Assembly (NCBI GenBank): GCA_022539475.1
Contig: VCMS01000004.1
Location: forward strand, 434,001 to 498,000
DNA from: Gracilaria domingensis
Taxonomy: Eukaryota > Rhodophyta > Florideophyceae > Gracilariales > Gracilariaceae
Length of the DNA stretch: 64,000 nt
Direction: 5' to 3'
The notes beneath the pieces were generated by a model that saw nothing but the letters and a program-made list of their open reading frames with translations, was not told where the DNA came from and ran no database searches. Shown one piece after another: positions 1 to 8,548 of this stretch. The translations under genes and the position numbers were made by a program. The first letter of the stretch is position 1. Each line of letters starts with the position of its first letter.

Positions 1-336
1 GCCGCGCGAGAACGGCGCGTAGCGGCGCGCGGCGGCGCGCCAAATCGCGGCGCGCCGTGCTCGCCGCGCCGTTTTGGCCCTAAACGGCGGAAAAAAAGGC
101 GCCCAAACGAGCGCGCGTGGCGCCGTTTTGCGCGCGCCATTCCCGCCACGCGCGCTTTGCGCAGCTTTGCGTTCGCGCCAACCCGCGCGCCAGCCGCCGC
201 GCCACTTGCTTAAAACGCGCCGCCGCGCCGCCGCCGCGCTCCCGGCTCCCGCCCATCGCTCACCGCCCACTGCCCCCGTCCAGCTCGCCCAGTCCGCCGA
301 CCCCCGCAACCACCCCCCCCCCCCCCGCCGTCTGTC
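1..336. promoter_or_regulatory. GC-rich upstream region of the CDT2 gene
   Basis: No convincing gene here. The stretch is very CpG-rich, with GCGCGC words throughout. An exact E2F-type octamer (GCGCCAAA, the reverse of TTTGGCGC) lies at 37-44, which would suit an S-phase gene such as CDT2. A C14 tract at 313-326 ends ten bases before the chosen ATG. Confidence 0.4.
313..326 (+). promoter_or_regulatory. C14 tract just upstream of the CDT2 start codon
   Basis: Fourteen consecutive C residues on the coding strand, ten bases before the ATG at 337. Similar tracts precede several other genes in the window, so it is likely part of the core promoter or 5' UTR; the function is inferred. Confidence 0.5.
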
Positions 337-1931
337 ATGGCCTGCCCCACTAACAGTCTTTTCTCCGCCCTCCGCGCCCGTGAACACGGTTTTCGATGCC
401 ATCGTACGTAGCGCTCTCTGCTCCCGCCTTGGTCGTTCGTTTCCTCCCCCTCCCGCAACATCGCTCTAACCTTTGCTCGCCTCACCCGTTCGCACAAACA
501 GGACCGGACCACCATATCTTGGGCGCTCTCCGAACCACTCCGGAAGATGAATTTTCGTTCTGGAACGTGCAGCCGCCACAGCCACCGCAAGCTGTCCCCC
601 CGTTCTCCATCTCCTTCTCCACCCGCGCGCTGCACGGCCATGCGCTCCTGGCCGCCGACGAGGATGGTGTCATCACCATCTTGGACACGCGCCGCTCCTT
701 CCGCACACAACTTCACGCCTTCGCTAACTCGCCCGAAGCGCCGCCAGCGCGCTTCCGCGCCCACGACAACGCAATCTTCGACGCCATCTGGATCAACAAC
801 GATGAGGAGGTGGCCACCGCATCGGGCGATACAACGGTGCGAGTGTTCGATGTGGAGAGACACATCCGCACCGCAGCGTGCCGTGGAGCGTCCGGAAGTG
901 TCAAGGCCGTGCGTCAGTTGTCACCGTGCGTGCTGGCCTCAGCATCTCGAGATGGTGGCATCAGCGTGTTTGACACGCGGTCGCCCACGTACTGTGACAA
1001 CAGCTACGCGCGGGAAAACTATCTTGTGCCGGTGTTGCACATCGCGGACGCCCACGCCAAGCCGCGCCCCTCCTGCGCCGTCTCCGGTACCAAGAGGCGA
1101 CGGGTGCAGGAAGAGCGCACGGTTGGCGGCAGTGTTACCGCGCTGGTGACGGTGCCCAGAAGCACCAACTACTTCTTCACCGCGGGTGCAGCAGACGGGA
1201 AGATCAAGTTGTGGGATCTCCGCAAGATCAGTCGCCCGGATGAGGATCACTTGCTCTTCACAGCCCGGCCCAGCGAGCAGCCGCGGCTCGACTGCGCGCC
1301 GAGAAGAAGGCAATACGGACTGGCGGCGCTGGATGTGAACTCGGCCGGGACGCACTTGATAGCGTCCGGAACCGACAGCTCCATCTACATGTACGACATA
1401 CACAACATGGATCTGGGCTACACGAGTGTGCTTGCGGGGCACAAGCAGACATCGTTCTACATCCGCGCCAAGTTCAGTCCGTGCGGGCGGTTTGTGGGTT
1501 CCGGATCGGCGGACAGTAAGGTGTACATCTGGGACACCTTGCGGGAGACTGAGTTGGGGCGGTTGGACCCCATCCTGCAGCTTGACGGCCATCGGGGGGG
1601 AGACGCGGCCGGCGTGGATTGGTGTCGGAGCGAGCAGCACAAGCTTGTGACTTACTCGGATGACTCGACGGCGAGGGTGTGGAGGCTGCACTCGGGGTGC
1701 AGCGCGGGCGGTGTACGGCGCGCCGGGGAGCAGCCGTCCATGAGCGCGCGACGGGTGGAGGTGAAGAGACGGCGCGTCGCGGTGAGAAGACCTGTCGCGA
1801 GCAATAGAAAGCTTAGAGATTCCGATATTCGCTCGTACTTCAAGTGCGGGTCGTCGAGCCGGGGGGGGGCGCGGCGCCGCCCGACGGCGACGGGCGGTCG
1901 GAAGGTGCGGCAGTGGTGCGGAGAAATTTAA
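337..1931 (+). CDS. CDT2: CDT2/DTL-like WD40 substrate receptor of CRL4 ubiquitin ligase
   Basis: Join of 337-403 and 502-1931, 498 residues. The protein is a WD40 propeller of the CDT2/DTL family, which docks on DDB1-CUL4 and targets CDT1 and other PCNA-bound proteins for destruction in S phase. Visible family signatures are HGHALLAADEDGV early on, AHDNAIFDAIW, TASGDTTVRVFD, SASRDGGISVFDTR and GAADGKIKLWDLRK. Near the C-terminus (about residue 460) SDIRSYF fits the hydrophobic-x-x-aromatic-aromatic core of a PIP box, as in animal CDT2, although the usual Gln is absent. The start at 337 is preferred to the unspliced ATG at 396, because removing a GTACGT...CAG intron joins MACPTNSLFSALRAREHG to the propeller in frame. 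Family assignment is firm; the first exon is inferred. Confidence 0.85.
404..501 (+). other. Spliceosomal intron in CDT2 (98 nt, phase 1)
   Basis: Donor GTACGT at 404, branch-like CTCTAAC about 35 bases before the acceptor, and acceptor ACAAACAG ending at 501. Splicing joins the ATG at 337 in frame to the conserved region. The donor hexamer matches those of the gene at 4494-5262. Confidence 0.7.
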
Positions 1932-2198
1932 CGGGCAAGCGCGTGCTGCCGGACCGCGTGGAATAAAGATCGCAGTGTCGCTACACGTATCTATGCGGGA
2001 GGCGGAACGCGAGTTTTGGGCGGCCACGCGCTCGCGCCGAGATCGAGATGCTCGTGTCGGTGCGTGCGCGACACGTGCGCAGTGCGTCGGCGAGCGCAGT
2101 GCTCGCCGCGCGACGCGCCAGCTGTTCTGCGCGTCGCCGCGCGCCCCTGCGCGCCGAGCTGGCGCCGAGATGCGCCAGCGCGCCGCGCCGCCGCCCCC

Positions 2199-3056
2199 AT
2201 GACGGCTGCCTTCCTCGCGCGCGCGCTGCCCGCCAGCCGCCGCGGCCGCGGCCGCGCCGGCCGCCGCGCGTGCGCGCGCTGCCAGGTGGGCGCGCGCGAC
2301 CAGTTCGGGCAGTACGCGGCGCGCGACGTCGCGCGGCTCAAGCGGCAGCGCCAAATCGCGCAGTCGCGCCCGGCGCGCCAGTTTCACCACCACGTGCTAC
2401 TCAACCAGGGCTCCGCCAACGCCTTCTTCCCCGCGGCGGAGCGCTTCCTGCGGGCGTTGGAGAGCGAGGCGGGTTGGACGCGCGCGGCGCACCGGCTGTG
2501 GCTGCTGCGCTCCACGGCGGACCCGACGTTTGGGAGCCTGGCGGGCGAGCCGTTTCCGCCGCGCGTGTTGATGGTGCACCAGCCGCTTTGTGAGGGCGGC
2601 GTGGCGGGCGACGGCGGACAGCGCGTCGAGACGTGGTTGCGCGCGTTGGACAGGGCGGGGCGCGCGTTGTCGTCGTTTACGTCACATTCCGTCACGTACG
2701 CTCATTGGGGACGCTTTTCGGGTCAAGTGCAGTTCGACACGCTGCTGCCGCATCATCTTGTTGCGATCGAGATCATCAACGCCGACTGGACCGATGCCGA
2801 AACCGTGCCGGCTTTGCGTGAATGTCTCTTGCGCCATGCTGCTCGCTCTACGCAGCAAGGCAAAGCCCTTGTTTTCCACGTTTTGCAGAGCACCACTGAA
2901 CCCACTTGTTTTAAGACGCTCGAAGTTTACAGCTCTATCGACGACATTCGGCAGCATCTGCAACTGCTGGATCAACAGTTTGACGACGAAATTACGCCTT
3001 GCAGAGCTGCCGTCAATCGTGTTCGTCAGTTATACAAGTGCATCGGTGCATTATGA
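2199..3056 (+). CDS. Mitochondrial-type protein with ABM/Dabb-like C-terminal half
   Basis: 285 residues from the ATG at 2199. The first 45 or so residues are rich in Arg and Ala with no acidic residues until about residue 35, which is typical of a mitochondrial presequence. The C-terminal half (from about residue 190) resembles an antibiotic-biosynthesis-monooxygenase-type ferredoxin-like fold, with the sequence LVFHVLQSTTEPTCFKTLEV followed by a His-containing helix (DIRQHLQL). The middle could hold a second, more diverged copy. I cannot name a function. The stop lies only 14 bases from the stop of the convergent COQ2 gene, so the two 3' UTRs must overlap. The longer in-frame extension to 2016 is low-complexity and was not used. 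Confidence 0.7.
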   Translation: MTAAFLARALPASRRGRGRAGRRACARCQVGARDQFGQYAARDVARLKRQRQIAQSRPARQFHHHVLLNQGSANAFFPAAERFLRALESEAGWTRAAHRLWLLRSTADPTFGSLAGEPFPPRVLMVHQPLCEGGVAGDGGQRVETWLRALDRAGRALSSFTSHSVTYAHWGRFSGQVQFDTLLPHHLVAIEIINADWTDAETVPALRECLLRHAARSTQQGKALVFHVLQSTTEPTCFKTLEVYSSIDDIRQHLQLLDQQFDDEITPCRAAVNRVRQLYKCIGAL

Positions 3057-3070
3057 GCCAACTTTTTGTT

Positions 3071-4189
3071 TTACAATACTCTTCCGCACAGAATGCTTGC
3101 CCAGATCAATGAGCCAGTAATCTGATGGCTGAGAAACGCATCAAAGCAATCTCGCGGCTTGGAAAGCTCAACTTTGTTCAGATGGTATCCACTGTGTATC
3201 ATTGCTGCCGTGATTCCCATGTAGTACGTCGTTCCTAGTCCTGCCGATGCGCCTGCCGCCAACAGAAATGCCATTTGTGCACCCATGAAACCAGCCAAGA
3301 TCTGTTTGCTACGATCGCCAAACGCTAACGCAGTCGAGCCGATGCCCAGCTTCTTGTCATCGCTCTTGTCCTGATGCGCGTAAATGGTGTCATAGATCAT
3401 CGTCCAACAAATTCCAGATCCGTATAGCAGTGCAGATGGTAGAGTGATTGAACTTGTTGTGGCCGCACAGCCGAGCAGTGCGCCCCAGTTGAACGTCATT
3501 CCCAACGCCGCTTGTGGATAAACAAAGCGTCGTTTTGCAAGTGGGTAAAACATCACTGGCAGAACGCCGAGCGACGCCACCAAGAAACTAGATTCATTCA
3601 AGCATGTAAGGATGCCCAACGCCGCCAACAGTTGGGCCACAAGGGAAGCGATGGCTGCATTGACGCTGATTTCTCCCGAGGCAATTGGGCGCTTCCGTGT
3701 TCGAGCCACCTGGCGATCTATGTCTACGTCCCATATGTCGTTGATTGTACAGCCAGCTCCGCGCATGACAGCGGCTCCGGCGTAGAACAGGGGCAGTAGG
3801 TACATCATCTGCGGAATGCTTCCATGCATGCCGATCGACCACGCACATGGCAGGAACAAAAGATTGATACCAACCGGTTTGTCCAAACGCATCAAACGAC
3901 CATATGGCGTTGTCGAGATTGTGTTGTATGCGGTTTTTGCCTGTTCTTGCAAGGCTTTAAGCTGCAAAAACATCGGCGATGACTGAAAGCTTCTGTTCGG
4001 GGATTGGGATGCAGGCACGCTGCGCAAGGAACGAGGGAACACATGGCTTTGTTGACTATAATGCTCAATCGGTGAGGGTAGTGCAGATTGTTTAGAAGAG
4101 GGGCGCTTTCGAAACATCAGGGACGAAAGCGACATGATGCGACTGCGCGGTATGGTGGCAGAGGAGATGAAGCGTGGAAGAAGAATCAT
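3071..4189 (-). CDS. COQ2: 4-hydroxybenzoate polyprenyltransferase, mitochondrial (COQ2)
   Basis: 372 residues. A UbiA-family prenyltransferase that attaches the polyprenyl tail to 4-hydroxybenzoate in ubiquinone synthesis at the mitochondrial inner membrane. Both Asp-rich motifs are visible: NDIWDVDIDRQVARTRKRP (NDxxDxxxD, Mg-diphosphate binding) and DKSDDKKLGIGSTA in the second prenyl-binding loop. LDKPVGINLLFLPCAWS is the usual family start. About eight hydrophobic segments follow. The first 100 residues are Ser/Arg-rich, fitting mitochondrial import. UbiA paralogues also act in plastid quinone and heme A synthesis, but the motif set best fits COQ2. Confidence 0.92.
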   Translation of the reverse strand: MILLPRFISSATIPRSRIMSLSSLMFRKRPSSKQSALPSPIEHYSQQSHVFPRSLRSVPASQSPNRSFQSSPMFLQLKALQEQAKTAYNTISTTPYGRLMRLDKPVGINLLFLPCAWSIGMHGSIPQMMYLLPLFYAGAAVMRGAGCTINDIWDVDIDRQVARTRKRPIASGEISVNAAIASLVAQLLAALGILTCLNESSFLVASLGVLPVMFYPLAKRRFVYPQAALGMTFNWGALLGCAATTSSITLPSALLYGSGICWTMIYDTIYAHQDKSDDKKLGIGSTALAFGDRSKQILAGFMGAQMAFLLAAGASAGLGTTYYMGITAAMIHSGYHLNKVELSKPRDCFDAFLSHQITGSLIWASILCGRVL

Positions 4190-4493
4190 GGCGGTGTATA
4201 TAGGTAACGTCTGGATAGTTTGGGACCGGCGGTGTATGGTGACGCAAAATGCATGGCTCGAGAAGAACGTTGCACGATGGTGGACGGGGAATTGGGATCA
4301 AAGGTGCGCACGTGATCCTAGTTGAACGAAAAAAGCTGAAAATGGGGCGCTGGCGCACGATTTTGGCAGGCCAACGCATGACTGCGTCACGCGGTGTTAT
4401 TATGATGAGGTACAGGGGTACGCGTTTTGGCCGGTTGGTGAGCAAACGGAACCAAAAGGGGATGGACGTGGCACAAAGTTAAGGTTTTACAGA

Positions 4494-5262
4494 TTACTTG
4501 GTTTGTGGGACCAGACGGTCGCCGGCCACCGGAACCACTTGAGCACTGAAGTTGTCGACCGAAAGCATCATTTTGATCAGGACCATTTTCCTGCCAAGCT
4601 CGTCTTCGATTTTGCGCCTGATGGCTTTATCCTTTTCAGCAATGGAAGTAACTAGGGCCACGTAGTCGTCCATCATCTTCAAAGCCCGATCAGCGCCGTT
4701 TGGCGGAATCTCGTTCTTGTCTGTGATGCGGCAGGTGATAACAGCGGCCGTCAGCGTACACAGCTGGAGGCGTTAGGCGCCATAGGAAAAAAAAAAATGT
4801 GGAAAGGTGAGCACGTACCGCCAAATGGGCCTATCATGTCCTCATGTTCGCGAATGACAACTTCAACAAACTCCGAGTAGGCATCAGAAATCTTGGCAGC
4901 CTCGTTTGCAACGTACAGCTGTCTGACCCTGTCGTAAAGCGGATCTGCTTCCATCTCGCGCGTGTGAACAGCGCGATAGTCATCAATGACGGACCGCGCC
5001 TTGTCGGTAAGCGCGTGAAGCGATTCGTCTGTATCTACCCAGTCTGCATCCTGCACAGCACCCGGTGAGTCCCGAGAAGCGTCGCAAATCGCGCGCTCAG
5101 CGAAAAAAAGGGGCGAAAGCGTACCATAAGCTCGTTCCAAGCGCCCTCAACAGAGGCGCGCAGCGGCGCCAGCGCGTCGGCGCTGGCGGGCGCGCAGAGG
5201 CGGCGGTGCGCGGCGGACAAGCGCGCGGTGCGCGCGGCGCGCACAGCCAGACAGCGGAGCAT
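4494..5262 (-). CDS. Unknown mitochondrial-type protein, three exons
   Basis: On the minus strand, join of 5262-5125, 5050-4819 and 4720-4494, giving 198 residues. The N-terminus MLRCLAVRAARTARLSAAHR looks like a mitochondrial presequence. The mature part is helical and charged (DADWVDTDESLHALTDKAR in exon 2, ALKMMDDYVALVTSIAEK in exon 3) with no membrane segment. I do not recognise the family. The model rests on three open frames that join without stops through GTACGC/GTACGT donors and CAG acceptors. It shares a divergent promoter of about 400 bp with MGDG synthase. Confidence 0.65.
4721..4818 (-). other. Intron 2 of the unknown mitochondrial gene (98 nt, phase 1)
   Basis: Donor GTACGT at 4818, a T10 tract, branch-like CTGAC, and acceptor ATCACAG ending at 4721. 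The nearer CAG at 4764 would put exon 3 in a frame with an early stop, so the distal acceptor is preferred. Confidence 0.65.
5051..5124 (-). other. Intron 1 of the unknown mitochondrial gene (74 nt, phase 0)
   Basis: Donor GTACGC at 5124 directly after an ATG codon, pyrimidine-rich interior, acceptor GTGCAG ending at 5051. It joins NELM to DADWVDTDES in frame. Confidence 0.7.
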
Positions 5263-5658
5263 CTCGGGCGCGGCGCGGGCGGGCAGGAAGAAGAAGGCGA
5301 AGGAGGAAAGGTGGGGGGGGTCCCGGGCGGGTGGATGCGCGCAATAGGCGCGATGCAGATGCAGAGGTATGCAGATGGGGCGCAATTGGCCGTGGCACGT
5401 GTGCGCGATTTACACACGCTGTCAGCGCGCACATTGAATGCAGCCGCGCGAAGACGCCCTGCGGCGAATACGGTGCTCCCCGCGTCTGGCTGCGCAACGC
5501 GCCGCGTCTCTCGCAAAAGACTGTCGCGCACGTCTCCACCACCATTCTTTTCGCCCCACGCACCGCGTCACTTTTCCCTCTCCCCTCCCGCCCGCCGCCC
5601 GACCCCCCCCTCGCTGTCTTCTTCTTCTTCCCCGCGTCCCTCGTCACTCGCCGCTCAA
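5263..5658. promoter_or_regulatory. Divergent promoter between the mitochondrial gene and MGDG synthase
   Basis: A 396-bp spacer between two outward-facing start codons. It has GC-rich blocks and a pyrimidine-rich stretch with a C8 tract at 5603-5610 on the MGDG-synthase strand. An open frame runs through it upstream of the MGDG synthase ATG, but it is Arg/Ser/Pro-rich and unlike the family. Confidence 0.5.
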
Positions 5659-7170
5659 ATGGGCGCCTCCCAAAGCGCCATTGCGCAGCAGCGCGACAAA
5701 CCGGAACGCGAGGGACTGTTGCCCACTGTCACTTCACCCTCTCCCCGTGCCATAGAGAGCTTTTCAGAGCCGCCGACTCACAATGACATGACGGCTATCG
5801 CCCTTCCGCCCACGCCTAATGCTTCCGTCGATGTTGACAAACCCTTTCACGTCCTTGTGCTTATGTCTGATACTGGCGGCGGTCACCGCGCCTCAGCGCA
5901 GGCGCTCGACGCCGCCTTCGATTCGCTCTATCCTGCGCGAGCCCAAATCACCACCGTCGACTTTTGGACCTCTGTCGCAGGCTTTCCGTTCCACAATTTT
6001 CCACGCCAGTACTCGTACATTGCGAAGAGACCATGGATGTGGAAGTTCGTCTACCTGTGGGCACTCTTTCCCCCAACTCGCTGGCTCACAGAGACCGCTT
6101 TTTCGCTGTTTTGTCACGGCAAAGTTCGCCGTTACTTTGAGTCCGTCGATCCCGACCTCATCATTTCTGTACATCCGCTCGTCAATACTCTCTCTCTCTC
6201 TTGCCTCTCCGCCATCAGACGCGACAAGCGTGCCCCATCTCCGCCATACGTCATTGTTGTGACAGATCTAGGCGGCGCCCACCCCACATGGTTTGATCCG
6301 CGTGCTGACATGGTTTACGTCCCATCCGAGCCGTTGCATCAGGCTGCTCTCGAAGCTCAAGTACCGGAAGATCGCCTACGTCTCTTTGGTTTACCCATCC
6401 GCCCAGCTTTCTGGCAAGAAACCCGATCTACTTCCCAACTTAGAGTGGAACTAGGAATGGCCCTGAACATTCCTGCTGTTCTCCTCGTCGGTGGTGGAGA
6501 TGGTGTAGGTGGCTTACAATCAATCGCTATCGCTGTGGCCGCCCGTATCGCCGAAAACTGTGGCTCAGCTGCCGCCCAACTTGTGGTTGTTTGTGGAAAG
6601 AACAAGTCGCTTCTGAATCGTTTGCAAGCCACTAGTTGGCCAATCCCCGTCATTCTTAAAGGTTTTGTCAATAATATGAGCGAGTGGATGTCTGCCTGTG
6701 ATATTCTATGTTCTAAGGCCGGACCAGGCACAATTGCTGAGGCCTGGATCCGCGGGTTGCCAATTATACTTACTGGCTTTTTGCCCGGTCAGGAAGAAGG
6801 AAATGTCACACTGGTTACTGAGTCGGGCAGTGGCGAATTCCACTCGGAGCCAGATGACATAGCCGAATGCTGCGCTAAGTGGATCAGCGACCCAGAACTG
6901 CGAGGTGCTGTTGCTGAGCGGGCAAAAAGTCTGGGTAGACCCAAGTCCTGTCTGGAAATTGCTTCCGACGTATGGGAAATTGGTCAACAAAGACAAATTG
7001 AGAGGGACGCGTTCCGGCTGCGGGCGCTCTCTTCTCCGAGTCAGCATATACCGAATGGCTATGTTGCAATGGCCAGATTTTACGTTACCAATGGTTTCCG
7101 GAGTTTGCAAAGAAGTTTTCGATACGCGTTTGGGTATTCCCAAGTTGAAATCGTCGGTCCACGCGAATAG
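5659..7170 (+). CDS. MGD1: Monogalactosyldiacylglycerol (MGDG) synthase
   Basis: 503 residues. A GT28-family glycosyltransferase that transfers galactose from UDP-galactose to diacylglycerol to make the main thylakoid lipid. The N-terminal fold begins with HVLVLMSDTGGGHRASAQAL (about residue 64), which is diagnostic of plant-type MGDG synthases. The UDP-sugar-binding C-terminal half shows LLVGGGDGVGGL, ILKGFVNNMSEWM and CSKAGPGTIAEAWIRGLPII, and ends with GQEEGN. The chosen start gives MGASQSA, a good N-myristoylation signal, and follows a C8 tract. A longer in-frame start at 5335 would add an Arg/Ser-rich transit-peptide-like leader, so plastid delivery through that form cannot be excluded. 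Confidence 0.93.
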   Translation: MGASQSAIAQQRDKPEREGLLPTVTSPSPRAIESFSEPPTHNDMTAIALPPTPNASVDVDKPFHVLVLMSDTGGGHRASAQALDAAFDSLYPARAQITTVDFWTSVAGFPFHNFPRQYSYIAKRPWMWKFVYLWALFPPTRWLTETAFSLFCHGKVRRYFESVDPDLIISVHPLVNTLSLSCLSAIRRDKRAPSPPYVIVVTDLGGAHPTWFDPRADMVYVPSEPLHQAALEAQVPEDRLRLFGLPIRPAFWQETRSTSQLRVELGMALNIPAVLLVGGGDGVGGLQSIAIAVAARIAENCGSAAAQLVVVCGKNKSLLNRLQATSWPIPVILKGFVNNMSEWMSACDILCSKAGPGTIAEAWIRGLPIILTGFLPGQEEGNVTLVTESGSGEFHSEPDDIAECCAKWISDPELRGAVAERAKSLGRPKSCLEIASDVWEIGQQRQIERDAFRLRALSSPSQHIPNGYVAMARFYVTNGFRSLQRSFRYAFGYSQVEIVGPRE

Positions 7171-8093
7171 GTGGCATTTCCTCCATTTGCTCCGCATGAG
7201 GGGTTCTTATCTTGTCTATACGTACATAGCCCTACTGTCTTGTAATAACTCTATTCATTTTTCCGAGCATATGTTCCATGCTCCTTGGTTGAGTCATCTT
7301 CCAGAATGTCCTGAAGACGTGAGATACGTCTTATTCACTCGCAACGAACGTGATTACGGTAAAGCACCATAATTCTACTACAAACACCAATGTCTCTACT
7401 CACCATCTTCCTCTTCACTCGGAACAAGGCCAACAGGCAAACCCATTTCTTCCCACGCTTCGTTAAATCATTCTGCTTGGCATACGTTCACATGTATGAC
7501 CCCTTGTTACTTTTCAGAAACATTTCAGTACTAACTCCTCGAAACGCCCCTATTTCTTACCTGAATTGGTTTCGTACATGGCTTTGATGCAAAACAAGTA
7601 GAACGTGTGATGCTCTCTCTTTCTCCCTATCTATATGCTTATGCCCTAGTCTAATTCCGCATAAGAGCAGATGTGATGATTCACTACCCGGCACCCAATA
7701 AGCTCGGGCTGGCGGTACATCACGGACTGGTATTGTACGGGCGTTTGCTTTTCTTAGTTTTTTACAGCAGCGCTTAAGGCTTTGCTGTTGGCCTTTCAGG
7801 TGAGGGAGCACTTCTTTGAAGATCGCTCTGCTTTTAGTTCTCGTTAAGCTAGTGTGCCCATAAAAGAGAGAGAGAGAGAGAGAGAGAAGGCTTTGCTCCC
7901 TATTCTCTTTTGAATACATATCTGTGTTTACTTTCCCAGAAGACCAGAAGATATCCCTTCTCAGCTTCGGAGCATCATCGATAGTCTAGTGACCATCTCG
8001 CTTTGGACTTGGTTCTATCATAGCAGGTTAAGCCGCAAATTTAGACGATGCTGCACTCGGCCAAAGGAAGGTATCGGGGTAAGGATATCCTTC

Positions 8094-8137
8094 TACCCCT
8101 GGTATCCATGCTGTCGGTACCGACGGTACCGACGGTA
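8094..8137. promoter_or_regulatory. Cluster of three TACC-N3-GGTA palindromes
   Basis: TACCCCTGGTA at 8094, then two overlapping TACCGACGGTA copies at 8118 and 8127; a fourth copy, TACCAAGGGTA, lies at 8319. The same palindrome occurs near 16941, 21233 and 63411, always between genes. A dimeric regulator site is inferred. Confidence 0.4.
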
Positions 8138-8242
8138 AACATGTAAGAGCAAAAGAAAAAATAACGTCATGTTTGCGTGACACTTGCGTGACTGTTACGC
8201 CAGACCTATCCATTCAAGAATTTTTGATAACGCCGCTGCTTC

Positions 8243-8305
8243 TGAACTTCAGGAGGGATCATTCTCAAGAGGTCTCATTCTGAGACCTCCTAACCTTTAA
8301 GTTCA
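8243..8305. repeat. Stem-loop upstream of NAD synthetase
   Basis: Inner perfect stem GAGGTCTCA / TGAGACCTC (8269-8277 and 8281-8289) with loop TTC, and an outer stem TGAACTT / AAGTTCA (8243-8249 and 8299-8305). Role unknown. Confidence 0.5.
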
Positions 8306-8548
8306 TGAGACTGAGACATACCAAGGGTACCAGTGCTCGAAGTCTCTCTTATCTACAATTCGCTAAGCTCTCTCAGCACCACGACAGCCTCGCTACTTTT
8401 GGTAATGCTACATATTATGATGATGAAAATGACATGATTGATTCGAATGTGTGTTTCGTCCGACGCGTTTGCACATTGAGCGCGTCTTGCATACTATCTC
8501 TTTACATCTTCTTCCAGACACCACTCGCCCTCGAAGGCGTATTTAAAC

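Larger units (their letters stand above)
7171..8548. promoter_or_regulatory. Long intergenic region upstream of NAD synthetase
   Basis: No gene supported in about 1.4 kb. It contains a (GA)n tract near 7866-7887, four copies of the palindrome TACC-N3-GGTA (8094-8104, 8118-8128, 8127-8137, 8319-8329) and a stem-loop at 8243-8305. Short open frames here have no recognisable content. Confidence 0.5.
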
